From: Pseudomicrostroma phylloplanum
Taxonomy: Eukaryota; Basidiomycota; Exobasidiomycetes; Microstromatales
NCBI GenBank assembly: GCA_039545275.1
Contig: BCHS01000008.1
Coordinates: 682,001 to 746,000, forward strand
DNA: 64,000 nt
Direction: 5' to 3'
Shown here: in pieces, positions 23,431 through 35,874 of the stretch
How the letters are laid out: each line of letters begins with the position of its first letter
How positions within the stretch are numbered: position 1 is the stretch's first letter
Position numbers and translations under genes: made by a program
Notes under the pieces: model-generated
The model's database searches: none
Seen by the model: the letters and a program-made list of their open reading frames with translations, nothing else
Told to the model about the DNA's origin: nothing

Positions 23431-26400
23431 TCAGGCGACCTCTGCCATTGGCCGGCGTCGGAATGCTTCGAGTTCTGACAAGTGCGAAGGAAGATTGGTG
23501 TCAGCTAAGCGGTCCACAAGTATAGGAATGCGTCGCGCTCTACTCACTGCTCCTGCCGCTGACGGCCTCTTCCTCCTCGGGCTGATCCTCTTCCTCATCA
23601 GCATCCACAGCCTGGCTCTCCTCGTCCTCGTCCTCCATCGACATCGCTTGGGTCTCCTCCAGCCCGCCCCTGCGCTCCCTGCGCTCCTCTCTCTCCACTG
23701 CAGAGTCCAGCGTGAGCCTTAGGCTCTCCTCCTGTCCGTCTTCAGTCATCTGCGAGTCCTCCTCGCTCTGCGTCTCCCCAAAAGCCGGCGTGGCAGCCAC
23801 CTTCGATGCTGCCTCCTTCCTCCTGCCATTCGTAGCAGATGGACCGTCGCCAGAAGGGGGCGCAGAGCCAAAGAGAGTAGTCTGCTTCGTCTTCTTGGCC
23901 GCTGTGCTTCCTCGACCACCCGCAGCAGTCATGCTGCCCTCTGTCAAGTCCGCCTCGGCACGGTCGAAGAAGGAGTTGGACTTGTGCATCGAGCGATCAC
24001 GGACCATGCTGCCGGGCTGTCGAGCAAAGGGATTGCGGGCAGCTCCGCCCCCAGCAGTCGAGGACAGGGAAGTCTTGTTGAAGGGATTCGAGGTGGAGCG
24101 CTGCTTCTGCAGCCCCTGCGCTGCATCTTCGTGGGCATAGTCCGACGTCTTCCTCTTCGCTCCCGCGGCAGGTGGAGACACCGAGCGGTACTCATCCTCG
24201 TCTCGGTGCATCAGGTTGCTAGAGTCTGACAGTAGCGAAGAGCTCGTATTGCGGGTAGAGCTGACGGCAGGAGGCGGGGGCATAGCGATCGAGGATGGAG
24301 CAGGAGAAGCATCCATGATGCTGTTGCCAAACCCACTACCTCGCCCGCCCTGCGACCTTCGTGGCGTCGAGCCTCTCTGAGCGCTGCTGGAGCCAAAGTC
24401 TTGCATCAGAGCACGTCGAGCTTGAGCTGTCGTCGAGCCTCCGCCCGGCATGGGGCTCTGGCTCGATGGTGCGAAGATCCTGTCTCTACTTCTGTGGCTC
24501 CTCTCAGCAGCCTCTGAGAAGTCCTCGATGGCTACACCCGCTGGCCCATCCCTCTCCAGCCTCTCATCCCTCTCGTCTCTTGTCTCGATCCACTCTCTCA
24601 AGCTGCTCATCCTGTCGGCCAAAGACGGGAGGTGGAAAAACGCTGCAATCTGGAGAGCGGCGTCCAGCATCTGGGAGCCGTGCAGCTCGCGTGTGGCGTC
24701 CAAGGCTCGAGCATGCTTGTCAGCTTTGCAGGCCAGCTGGATGAGTTGCAGTAGGTCCTTGTCTGCCTCATGGATCAGCTGGGCAGGGCTGGCCAAATCA
24801 GAAGCATCGTCGGATGGTCGGACCACGAGAGAGGCCGTTGCAGAACGGATCGAGGATGCGAGAAGTGTGTTGCGCAGGAACTTCTCCTCTAGCTCACCGG
24901 ACGGCTGCTCCGTGTTGAGCAGAGGCAGCTTCAAGTCCACTTCTTGGATCAGAGGGTGACCGCTCGCTGATGGGTCTGGGAAGGCTTGACCTCCCTGGCC
25001 TCTGACAAAGATGCAGAACATCTGCGTCGAGCTCATCGACAGCGGCCAGAACTGAGTACGCGAGATGGCAGAGTCGTCTTCGGCGTCTTTGCGTGCGGCT
25101 GCGAGGGAGGCAGTGTCCAGCACAGGCGTCCAGCGTGCCTGACCAGGAGCAGCAAAGGCTCGGTCGAGCAAGTGCATGACACCACGACTGTCGTAGAAGC
25201 AGGCCACGTCGAGCTCGTTGAATCCGATCCAGCGTAGCTCGACGCCCTTGCCCAGGGGCAGAAGGCCACTTTGCTTGATCTCGAAGGAAATCATGTCGAG
25301 CAGAGTGTACGAGAGGTTCTGCGAGCCATCCAAGGCAGTCGAAGGGCGATGGACGATGACAGCGTGTTGCTTGCCTGCAGCCATAGCTACCACTTGAGAT
25401 CCAAAGGCCCAGACATAGCGCTGGAGGCCAGAAGCGGAGAAGAATCGCAAGTAGCCAGTAGAGGTAGCGACAATAGCCGTCGAGGTGAGGGCAGCAGCTG
25501 CCTTTGCCACCTCGTCCTCTGCATACTCGTCGTCTTGTCTCCGTGCGGGTGGGGTGCCGCCCATAGCGATAGCTACCACATCCTCGCCCTTTGGCATCTC
25601 CATCGACCACTCCGCACCTGGTGTACTCCACGCTCCAGCTGCTTCGAATGGCTTGAAATGGACCGAGCTGGCATTGTCGCCCTTTTCCGGGCAAGCGAGT
25701 AGAGCACCCGAAGCTGCCACGCTTGCAAATGAATAGCCGAAGTGATCGACCATCTTCCAGTTACGGCGAGCAGCGCTGTCGAAGGATTCAAAGGACACTA
25801 CGTGATGCGTTTCTTGGTCAATCGAGACCAGAGATCCGAAGAGCGAAAGTGATAGATAACGCCTAGAGTTGCGGGAAGGAGTCGAGTTCGGCTGAAAGGG
25901 TGCTTGAGCATGAGCAGTGAGGCTAGCAAGAGAGGCTGCTCCCGACGGCCTGGGGAGAAGCTTCTTGCCACCTTGCCGCCTACGGTGCTCAGACGCCCTT
26001 GCAGAAGTGTAGTCACCTGCTTCGTCGTCTACAACGAAGTCTTCCAGGCCATCCTCGTCGTCGTCCTCGCCTTCGTTGTCTGCAGAGCGATCCCTGCGAG
26101 CTCTGCCATCGCCTGCCTCTTCATCGACAAAGCGTGATGCACCGGCGCCCAGATCATCATCGTCATCGTCATCGAGACCCGTACCAGCGAAGAGGTCATC
26201 GACGTGCGATCGAGAGCGTACAGCGGCAGCACTGCGACTAGCGTTCGTGGTCGTGCCCAACGAGACTGTCTCGCTAGGAGACGGGTAGCTGCTTCCGACC
26301 ACGTCCTGCAATCTGTTCAGCTGGCCATCGGTGTCGACCCAAGCTAGGGCGTCCTCGTCGGGCTTCCAGCTTAGGCCGGTGACGTTGGATTCCGCTTTGC

Positions 26401-27444
26401 GAGCACGAATGGGAGCGCGGGAAGATGTCTCCCAGATTGTGACTTGCCCATCTGTGGTAGCAGCGGCGAGGTAGCGACCATTCGGGCAGAATGAGATGGC
26501 AGTGAGAGAGCCAGTGGGTGGGTTGATGGCGGAAGTGCCGCGAGCAGGAGCTGCAAAGGTACCCGATCTTGCCCAGCCTTGACCACCGGAAGAGGAGTAG
26601 GTGACGAGCTCGTTGCTCCTCGAGGGGAGGACGAAGAAGTCTCCTGAAGGATGCCACTCTGCGTGGATGTCTGTCTCGTCCTCAGGTCGGCTGATCGGCA
26701 GATGCTCGAGCACCTTTGTACAGCCTGGCTCAGTCGTGCTACAGTCCCACACCCTCGCGGTACCATCGCAGGACGAAGTCACCAGGGTAGGTGCGCGAGG
26801 AGACCAAGAGGCTGCGCGTACAGCTCTGGAGTGACCTGTGAGCAGGTGCACCCGCTTGTTGTCCTCTACATCGACGATCTTGACGATGAGTTCGTCGCTG
26901 CAAATGGCAGCTCTGGGGCTCTTGTCGGAGGAGTACGCCTTCTCGAGGGCTACACAGCGCGTAGGTAGACTGGTGCGAGTAAGGATGCCAGACAGCGGGA
27001 CGGCGGCTTGACCTGGCTGGGTCTCGTCATCGAGATCGGCTTCGTGTTTGTAGACGCGAACAGAGCCGTCTTCGGAGGCTACTAGGAGATGAGAGCGGCC
27101 GGCATCAAGCCATGTGACAGGAGCTGTTGCGTCTTCGATGAGAAGAGGTTCTTGGTCGGAGGTGTAAGAGGTGGGGAGAAGTCGGACGAGATAGTCGTCT
27201 CCTCCTGTGAACAGACGGCTGGAAAGAGAAGGAAAGGAGCGATTGGAAGGGCAAAGCGGGGTGGGTGAGCTCGGGCGGGATTGTGGTAGTCTTTGTGAAG
27301 CGCTCCAGGTCATACTCACTCTACCCCTGCGCTTTTGGGAGCATACAGTACGCGTGTGATACCCGGTGTATGTACGATCTGTATATGAACACTGCCGTGA
27401 CCGGCTGATGCTGCCGCTGCTGTCGAGGGCGGAAGGGATGACAT
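23431..27444 (-). CDS. MCL1: Ctf4/Mcl1/AND-1 family replisome adaptor
   Basis: Links the CMG helicase to DNA polymerase alpha and supports sister-chromatid cohesion; nuclear. Three exons: 27444-27320, 27218-23548 and 23474-23431, giving 1279 residues. Exon 1 restores the family N-terminus ending LYAPKSAGV, and the junction (GTGAGT...TTCCAG, phase 2) runs into RLFTGGDDYLVRL. The 44-nt last exon (GTGAGT...TTGTCAG with CTGAC branch site) adds SKLEAFRRRPMAEVA. WD repeats fill about residues 1-330, including LLTGHSRAVRAASWSP and DGTARVWD. A middle SepB/Mcl1-type beta-propeller follows, then a disordered C-terminus with a KQTTLFG motif and an acidic run. A short AAASAG segment near the start is low complexity. 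Confidence 0.88.
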
Positions 27445-29161
27445 CGTTTCCGGCAGGAGCGCTCAGGGCTCGCTGGGTTGGGAGGTGTGGCTCTAGTGAG
27501 GTCCGGAGTACGCCAAGCGGTCTCCCAACGAGGCCACGTCAGGTCTTACGAGGAGAAGTACGATGTACACCACTGACAAGCAATACTAGAGCGGGATTCG
27601 TCGTGGTAGATGCGGCTGCGTCAGAGGTTGGTGGAGAGAAGGATGTGGTGAACGGTGTGGTGTTGGTCGTCCGGGGCGCACCAAATTCACGTCCATTTGG
27701 GCGTGTCGCGAAACGCGCGTGGCCCATTTGTCTTCCGGCTCGGAACGGAGGCGAGGTCGAGAGGCACAGACGGAAAGGCGCACAGGCAGCGAGTGACGAC
27801 AGTTCACCACCAGTGCACTCTGTCTCAGCAAGGCACAAGCTGGAGATGGCTGAATTGTCATGGCAAGCATACAACGAGCACGACTCCTGAGGGCTAGCAG
27901 CGTCACGACCAGAACTTTACCCGCGCTTACCATGCGGGTCGCTTTGCAAAGTCTAGTGGATGAGCTGCTGATCAATGCGATGATGGTGTGAGGTCGGCGG
28001 TTTGTTTCTTGGGAAGCAATCTTCTACCGCTTACCGGGTTGCCCTGGAAGCCCGAACTCCGGCACGAGGCTCCAGAGGCAGGGTCCTCAGGCAGAAGTCA
28101 TCGGCGGGTGGTCGGCAGAGGTATACTGCAGGCGCGGCGGGCGAATATGGGTTGCTCTGGCGAATGGGTAAAGTGCAAGGAGCATGCAGACGGACGAGCG
28201 AGATGAGCGGAGAATGGCCTGGTAGCAACAGCAAAGCACTACCCAGGCAGGCACTCAGGCCCAGCGGGAAGTACGTAGGGAGTCAATCCAGGAAGCAAAG
28301 GCCGTTGCGGGCTCATTGGCAGGCGGCAAGGGGCAGCTGGTGAGCCATATCACCTACAGCCAGCACCCCGCTCCTTGGCATTCTGACGGCAAAGGCTTGG
28401 ACTCAGCTGAAGCTCCTCCTCAAGAGGTGTGTCCGTCAAGTGTTTCCCCCTTCCCCCTCCTCCCATCGTTCCCTTCCACACCACTCCCTCCCTCACTTCC
28501 TCTTGACTCCCCCAGTACTCACATTCTCTTCTGCCTCCTCCCTACAGTCCTCTCCCTCACCACAAGCCTCAGACTCTCCCACGAGCAACCATCAAGCACC
28601 CGCATTCGTTTCACCCCACCCGCAAGTACCTGCAACAGCTCGATCCTTTCACTAGTCCTTGACCCAAGTCGCCCGTCCCGGAGACTCGGCCCCGTCTCCG
28701 GCATCGTTCGAGCTCTACTCAGAGACCTTTTCTTCTTTTCTTCAAGTACGCTCTTGGCATACAGCCAGGCTACCATCAAGTCCCTCGATCTTTCTGCAAC
28801 ACTCCCATCACGGCTCAACATTGCATCCCTTACCCTCTCTACAGCCTCTGCCGGTACGCCCTATCAACAAAGCCACTCTCACAAGCGGCATACACGGCAG
28901 TCCACTTCTGCTCACGCCTATTTCGCGATTCTACCTTTCTTTCTGGACTTAAGCAAAGCTCCATCTGACACAAGGACGGCAGGCCTTCCGATCAGAGCTG
29001 ACCCTCTCCCGCTGTTTCTATCGGCTGCCTTTGTCAACACCGCTCTGACTGCTCCTCCCTGGATCATTGCATCGCCTTGATTTCAACCAAGTCCTGCCTC
29101 CGTTGGTGTGCATTCCACTAGAGGCCTTCGATCTCCACCTCTCTTCTTGCTTCGGATCAGT
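27445..29161. other. Long divergent promoter region MCL1/PUF gene
   Basis: A 1.7-kb gene-free stretch. The right part (about 28430-28860) is markedly pyrimidine-rich on the plus strand and probably forms the PUF gene's long 5' leader, perhaps with an unspliced leader intron. An open frame spans it without any ATG-led conserved protein. A small inverted repeat sits at about 27919-27937 (CCCGC...GCGGG). No RNA gene was recognised. Confidence 0.5.
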
Positions 29162-32100
29162 ATGACTACACTACCTCCTCATCACCGCGAGGCGAGCTTC
29201 ACCTCGTCTTCTACATCGCATCCGCTCACGCCCGCCCGCAATACCGGCATCCACAAGGAAGGCAACAAGGTCGATTGCTCTGTCGACCGGTCGGATCCAG
29301 ACCGACTAGGAGCTGTCGGCGACGAGCGCTCCTCTCCAATGGGAAGTAGCTCCGGCGGCCGTACTCGCCAGCCGAGGATGAGCACCGACGATCAGGACTT
29401 TGTTCGATGCAGTCTGCTTCAGAGTGTCGACAAGCTAGTCAGCGAGGATGGATCTTACCGTATTCCGACGGCTCCTGGCATTGGCAACCTGCCATCGCCT
29501 CAGCATCACATCCTCAACGACTCGTCTCTGCCCAGCTTGGGTGGCGACTCTACCACCTTCGACAACAGCGATTCCTTCGGCACCGATGAGGGAGGGCAGG
29601 GTCTCAATTCGTATCATCAGCTCGCCTTCAGTCCCCTCCGCATGGACCAGCGAAGGGGGAAGCCTCAGTCGTCACCTGGCGCCAAGCCCTTTCTAGGCGG
29701 AGCCTCTTCGTTCTTCGATGATTTGGTTGCCTCTACGGCGCCGTTGGAAAGCACTCCTCGCAAAGTGACTCCGTCGACGGCGACGATGCATCCCAATACG
29801 CTTCCTCGAGCTCAGATGCAACACCGAAAGACAAATCCTACCAACGACAGCCGTCATGATGACAGTAGCGCGGGGCTCCCTCAGGTAAGTGCTACTGTTG
29901 AGACACCAAGGAGGGACCACGCCTGACTGTGCCTCTCTGTACCTCTACTGCCTCATTCTCAATGCGATCAGTCGCCTGCCGCTAGCAGCGATAGTCATCT
30001 GGGCAAGGCGTCCAGCCCTCGAAAGACGACAAACGAAGCACCTAGTGTGAGTTCAAGGCGCTTGTTACCCAATGTCGTACAGCAGGTCAGGGGGGCTCTA
30101 GACTTACGCGATATATGTTGCCCAACCTTGGTCCTACGCGTGTGTCCAGCTTCAGAACCAGCTGTCTGCATCTCAAGTCGACCGTGCTGAGCTCCAGGAG
30201 CGATATGACACTCAAAGTCTCGAGCTCGCTACCCTGCGAGATGCCTTCCAGCACATGGCTTTTCCTCAACCCTATCAATACCTGCCACCTCACCTCGCTA
30301 CTATCAATCAAGGTGTCTCCAATGCTTCTTGGGGTCCGAACAGCCCAGCCCTCGGCGGAACCAGGTCATTGTATCGCCCTTCCGACTCCGGCGCAAGTGC
30401 TTGGGCAGGTCGACACTCGCCTGCTATATCCGACATGCGGTCTTGTGAGGGTTCTCCGAGCATGAGCTATGTCGGCTTGTCTCTCATCAACTCTATCCAA
30501 GCTCAGCTTCAAGCCGGTATTGAAAGCCATTCTCCGTCTCCGGAGCCCTTCTACGAGGGCAGAGCAGGACAGTCGCCATCAGACTCGTCCTTCACCAGCT
30601 ACCCGGGACCTGCTGCTACAGCTCGTCGCTCTACGCAGGATGAGCAGACGGTCTCAGAACCTACGACGCTCAACAGCGGCAGTCCCTCCTCGCACTCCAC
30701 TGCGGTTCCACGCTTCGGTGCCACCTCATCTCGCGTAGACACGGCTACTCCTGTTCGGCAGACGGCACCCGCACAGCGTCTTTCCTCTCCGGCGACGCCA
30801 ACTCTTCATCTGCCTCAGGGAGGTCAGCCTCCATGGCTTGCGCAGTACAATCACATGGGAGCCCAGAGTGGCACGCCTCTGTCACCGATTCCTGGATCAC
30901 CCATCAACTACGGAGGCGAAAGATCTCTTGCTGAATTTGCTAATCTTCAAGAGGCTGCTCGTAATCATCAACAGCTGTTCCAGTACGCCCAGGCACCCCT
31001 GCAACAGTATTCCCCTGCTCCGCCTTCCAAGCCTCGCTACAGTACGCCCGCGGGTGCGATGCCCTACATGTCTGTCGGGCTCTTCAACGGTGGCAGCACG
31101 CCTTATTCCGGTGTCATGTCTCCTAATGGCATACCTTCGGGTCGCAGTCGAGGCCTCGATTCGATGACACCTCCTGAAGTGCTAGTAGCCCGAGCCCTCT
31201 CTGGCCGCAGTCAAGAAGCAAGTATCATCCTCCAGCAGCAGCTGAAGTCTGGCTCAACCGAACGTCAGGCGGCCATCGTACGAGCCATCACACCACACCT
31301 CCTGGTCTTGTCCGAGGACAAGCATGGCAACTTCCTCGTTCAGCGAGCTATCGGTATCAACTCCTCTGTCGCCTGGAAGCTGAAGGGAAGCTATGCTCGA
31401 CTGGCTCTTTCTCAGTACGGCTGTCACGTTGTACAGCGCATCCTTGACGAAGACGAACCTCTGAAGATGGCAGTGGTCGAAGAGCTGCTCTCTCAAAATC
31501 TCTTGGAGACTCTTACCTCTCGCAATTCCGTTCACGTCTGGGCCAAGGCGCTCGAGGTCAAGTGGTCCAGCGACAAGTTCCGCGAGAAGGTCTTCGACGT
31601 CATCAATGCAGCCATGCGAGGTCACTGGGCATACACAGCAATGCAGGAGACCGGCAGCATCGTCGTTCAGAATCTCTTCGAGAGCGCTCAAGGCCCAGAG
31701 AAGAAGGATTGCATCGAGGAGATCCTGCACAAGTTGCCCGAATGCGCTGCCAATCAGTGGGGCGTCTGGGTCGTTCAGCATATCATCGAGCACGGAGACG
31801 ATGACTCTCGAGTCATCGCCTTTGAGAAGCTGCTGGGTGAAGCGGCGATGTTGTCCATGTCTCAATTCGGCCAGAAGGCGATTATGACTGCTCTCAAGTC
31901 TCGCGATGCGAACTTCATCGGCGGATACTTGGATCTGCTCTGCGATGGACCTAATGCATCTGGCAGCGGAGGCGAGGGCAGTGGACAGGGTGCAGCTGCC
32001 AGCACCAGCGGCTCCTCTGGGCGACGATCTATGCTTGTAGACATCGCCTCGACTCCACAGGGTCTGCAGATCATGACTCAGGTGAGTGTGGCCGGATGGG

Positions 32101-32307
32101 GGTGCTGGGGCAGGCTCGTGCTGTGGCTCTCGGCTGACCTCAGCAATTCGTTCTCCTTCCCTGCAGCTTCTCACTACGATCAGTCGAGATGATCGAGAGC
32201 GAATCATCAAGGCGGTGCGCAAGAACTCCGTGTTCCTCAAGGGGACCAAGACCGGCCTCAAGGTGCACCAGATGTGCGAGCGAGCTAGAGCTTTCACTGG
32301 TTACTAG
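29162..32307 (+). CDS. PUF (Pumilio-repeat) RNA-binding protein
   Basis: Cytoplasmic PUF proteins bind mRNA 3' UTRs and alter stability or translation. Four exons, 29162-29884, 29972-30046, 30150-32081 and 32167-32307, all joined in phase 0, give 956 residues. The N-terminal 600 residues are Ser/Pro/Gln-rich, with a short coiled-coil candidate where exon 3 begins (QLSASQVDRAELQERY). The repeat domain covers about residues 610-950. Core pentads visible in order are NFLVQ, CHVVQ, VHVWA, SIVVQ, VWVVQ and QKAIM, ending in LKVHQMCERA. Only the first two match the classic base-reading pattern. ATG 29162 is the first in frame. Which yeast PUF it matches is not clear. Confidence 0.88.
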
Positions 32308-33128
32308 GCGGACGACGCTTGAGCCCACATGCAGCAGCAGTGGTGCCTCGCTATTGCAGAGCACAGCTTTCCTTCAATTTTCCGTCTTAATGGCGATGTG
32401 TCCAATCGCATTGCTCCATACCACCGGCTAGTCCCGGCACGTCTACTTTTGGCTACCCTCGATACCGGATCCCTCGTCACATCTCATTCCTTTCGCGACC
32501 GTGCTTGCAGGTCACACGTCCACATCTCCAGTCGCTGAGCCACGTCTTTGAGCTGCAAAGCAGCCGTCTCCAAGATGTCCTAGACTAGACTTCGGTTTCT
32601 AGGCTCTCTCTCTCCCTTTCCTTCGCTTTCGCTAGTGGTGAACCCCACTTGATCCCTCCTCGAAGGGCCGTCCTGTTACCAGACCCTCTTAGTGTACAAT
32701 GTTTGAGTAGTTCCCGAGTTAAAGAACCCAACCATCCAATCTTACGCTTGATGTCCTCTCTTGCCTTTCTCTGAGCGCTGACGAGTGGAGTCGTGGAGGG
32801 AGGGAGTAGGGTCGGTGTAGTGCGGCGACCTTGGCCCTGACTTCCCCGCCTTTTTGCGGCGTCTGGAGCCAACTCCCGCCTATTCCGGGTAGGGGCGTAG
32901 GGCATTGGGCCGTGCATATCCTCTGGAAGAAGCCGTCCGGTGAAGTGTAAACTACAAGAATACACATACACGCACATCTCGCTGCAGCCTACTCCTCCTC
33001 CCTGTCTCTCTCGCTCTCTCGTATCCATCGGTCTCTGTTGCTGCTTCTTGCCTTATTCTCTCCACCTCTCTTGCCGACTGTTGTATCTACATCCCTCTGC
33101 CTCTGCCTCTGCCTCTGACTTGCCCAGT
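32308..33128. other. Intergenic region PUF gene to Dabb gene
   Basis: About 820 bp holding the PUF 3' UTR and the next promoter. A CCTCTG hexamer reiteration at about 33093-33117 lies just before the Dabb start codon. No coding pattern or RNA gene was recognised. Confidence 0.5.
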
Positions 33129-34009
33129 ATGCCGCTCATTCACGTCGTCTTCCTCAAGGTACGTGAGAAGAGGGACCCCACTACCGAAAACCTCTGAGTG
33201 CTCTTCTATCGAGCCTCCAACGCAGTCCGGGGCTCACTGATGCTGACAGTATCGCTCCCTCTTCCACTTCCACTCTACCACACGCTCTCGCTCTCCTCCC
33301 GCCTTGCTGCACCGCGCAGATCAAGGATGATATCTGGGAGAAGGGAAATGGAAAGGAGGAGTTGATCAGGAAGTTTGACGGGTTCAAGGATGTGAGTAGA
33401 CGAAGGTGGGGGGAAGAAAGGGGACGTTCCTGCCCTTGTTCTGGCTTGTCTTGTCCTGCCTCATGGCAGGCATGTTCAGTCGAGCAAGGCAAGATCAGAG
33501 AGGAGAGGAGCCGGGCTGACTGCTTTCTGCCTCTATATTGCGTCCCTCTCAACCACTCGCCCTCACCTCCGCTCTCGCTCGTCTCTACCGCCTGTCTTGC
33601 CTGCCTAATGTTGCTGCGAGCACAGATGCCCATCCTGAAGGAGCTGAATGCAGAGGCTCACGTGGGTCCGCCAGTTTGGGCTGATAGGGCCAAGGGGTAC
33701 AACTATGTGAGTAGAGGAGGGCTCTGTGATAGGCTGTGTGGAGATGTCAGGGGAAGAAGCAGGTCGATGGGACCCTCTGCGTCCATGCCACATCATCTCA
33801 AGCTGCGCCTGATCCTGACCACCCTCTCTTCACTCGCACTCCTCGTCATCATCTCTTCCGCTACGTCTCCACAGGCCATCTTCACCCGCTTTGCAAGCCG
33901 TGCAGACTTTGAGACGTACAGGGACCACCCACAGCATATCGAATTTGTCACGAATGTGATCCGACCCAACAACAGTGAGCCGCCGATGGCTTATGATTGG
34001 GAGGTGTAG
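33129..34009 (+). CDS. Small stress-responsive alpha/beta-barrel (Dabb) protein
   Basis: A 105-residue protein in four exons: 33129-33158, 33320-33391, 33626-33706 and 33875-34009. The three introns are 161, 234 and 168 nt, all phase 0, with GTACGT or GTGAGT donors and CAG acceptors. The spliced chain has the Dabb pattern: beta-strand MPLIHVVFLK, a helix KEELIRKFDGFKD, GPPVWADRAKGYNYAIFTRF, then the signature ADFETYRDHPQHIEFV and a final strand. Dabb proteins are small dimers. Some plant and fungal members respond to stress or act as polyketide cyclases; no specific reaction can be assigned. Only 318 of 881 bp are coding. Confidence 0.85.
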
Positions 34010-34515
34010 GTGCAGAAGCGGGCGAAAAGAGGGGATCATAGGCCTGGAGAGTCTAGATGTTGTGTTGAAGGAATTATTGCATACTACATCATCGCCTCTT
34101 GTGATATAAGCACTGTCAATCAAACAAGAGTTCGAAGCGCTGCTCACTGTGAGCCCGTCATACGCAACGCGGACTGGCGGAACTGGCGAGGGAGGGAGTG
34201 AGTGGGCTGAGTGGGCTGACTGACTGTGGTGGCGCCCGCGCCTGGACGTGCTTCCCGGATGTTCCCGCGCGCTGAACCTCCAAGCAGGGCGAGGCGAGGC
34301 GAGGCAGGCCAAGGGCAGCCAGGGGATTTCTCAGCCGGGATGGGTGGGCGCACACAGGCAGGCAAGCAGGCAAGCGGGCGAGGCAGGCCTGCGTCTGTAA
34401 TCATCGCCTGGCCAACGCTACCACCTTCCATCCTCACCATCGACCGCACTTCCGACTCCTCACCTTTACCCTCACCTTTACCCTCACCTCATCACCACCA
34501 ACAACACTGCCAATC
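34010..34515. other. Dabb 3' flank and RIP1 promoter
   Basis: About 500 bp. It contains GAGGC and GGCAAGCA short reiterations (34286-34312 and 34355-34380) and two tandem copies of a CACCTTTACCCT unit at about 34462-34487, just before RIP1. No coding feature is supported. Confidence 0.5.
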
Positions 34516-35874
34516 ATGTCGGCTGCTGCTGCTGCTGGACGAACCGCTTCGCGGACTTATGTTAATGCCCTGTAAGCATCAGCGCCTGCGAATTACGTTC
34601 GTGGTCTAGGAAGAGAGGGATTGAGACATGCGGATGACGAGGAGGGGAAGATCGTCGCCTTGTGACTTGGGCGCATACAGCGTTGAAGCAGATGGGGAAA
34701 GCCATGAGCTCGGAGAGGATATGACGTCCACTCTATCACAGTAGAAGATCTCGTCTTACTGACCGCCCGCCCGCCTCCTCCTCTTTGCTCCCTTGTCCTT
34801 CTCGTCCACCCACAGTCCCACCACGGCCACCCGCTTCAACGGCACCCCCCTCGCCCGCGGTGTCACCCTCGCCGCCCGAGCACCCCACGACGCCCATGGC
34901 GGCCACGCACACAATGACCCTCTGGCACCCAGGGCAGACGCGGCTGGCGTGCCAAAGTGGGCTAGCAGCACCTCGATTGTTGGAGGAAGTCTCTTGAGCA
35001 GGACGGGAATTAATGGTGGGTATCTTGTCCAAGGAGTGAGAGGGATGTGTTCAGGGAAAGGGTGTGGGGAACTGGAATTAGGGAGCGAAGGGAAGGAGAA
35101 GAGGGGAACCTCTCTCTTCTCAAATGGAAGGAGGACCGAAGATATGGATCTGCGGACCTCAGGGAGGACAGTGGATCAAATGGTGGGATTACTTCGAGTG
35201 GTGACTCCCCTGCTTACACTTCGCACACTCTCCCCTCTGCCCCTCCTCTAGCCCTGCCCGCTCGTCCCCAGCGATTCTTCAGCACCTCGACTCGTCAGGA
35301 GGTGGCCCCCACCAACACATCGCCCTCGCAGGTCCCCGACTTCAGCGGCTACCGAAGCGGTGACTCGGACACCAACAAGACCATGTCCTACTTCATCGTC
35401 GGCTCCATGGGTCTCATCACCGCTGCTGGAGCCAAGGCGACCGTTTCCGACTTCCTGGCTTCGATGTCCGCCTCTGCCGACGTCCTTGCCCTGGCCAAGG
35501 TCGAGGTGGAATTGAACAACATCCCCGAGGGCAAGAATGCCATCATCAAGTGGCGTGGAAAGCCCGTGTTTGTCCGACACAGGAACCAGCAGGACATCGA
35601 CGATGCCAATGCCGTCGACATTAGCAAGCTGAGGGATCCCCAGAAGGACAGCGATCGAGCAAAGAGGCCCGAGTGGCTGGTCATGCTCGGAGTCTGCACA
35701 CACTTGGGTTGTGTGCCCATTGGTGAGGCGGGAGACTATGGAGGATGGTACTGCCCTTGCCACGGATCCCACTACGACTCGTCGGGACGTGCACGAAAGG
35801 GACCTGCTCCCTTGAACCTCGAGGTGCCAGAGTACTCCTTCAACGACGAGGAGGGCAAGCTGATCATCGGTTAG
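34516..35874 (+). CDS. RIP1: Rieske iron-sulfur subunit of cytochrome bc1 complex
   Basis: Carries electrons from ubiquinol to cytochrome c1 in respiratory complex III, in the mitochondrial inner membrane. Exons 34516-34571, 34816-35015 and 35252-35874 (introns 244 and 236 nt; donors GTAAGC and GTGGGT) give 292 residues. The first part is an Ala/Arg-rich presequence that includes FFSTSTR, then the hinge-side [19 protein letters not shown] membrane anchor. The cluster-binding motifs are CTHLGC (residues 234-239) and CPCHGS (253-258), containing the two Cys and two His ligands and the disulfide cysteines. The chain ends with [10 protein letters not shown]. Transcribed in the same direction as the Dabb gene. 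Confidence 0.97.

Noticed and set aside
27919..27937. CCCGC...GCGGG hairpin between MCL1 and the PUF gene
   Set aside because: Only five base pairs with a nine-base loop; expected by chance at this GC content.
28316..29080. Long open frame of about 254 codons upstream of the PUF gene
   Set aside because: It lacks an ATG start, is dominated by Ser/Pro/Leu from a pyrimidine-rich stretch and has no recognisable domain. It looks like a 5' leader of the PUF gene.
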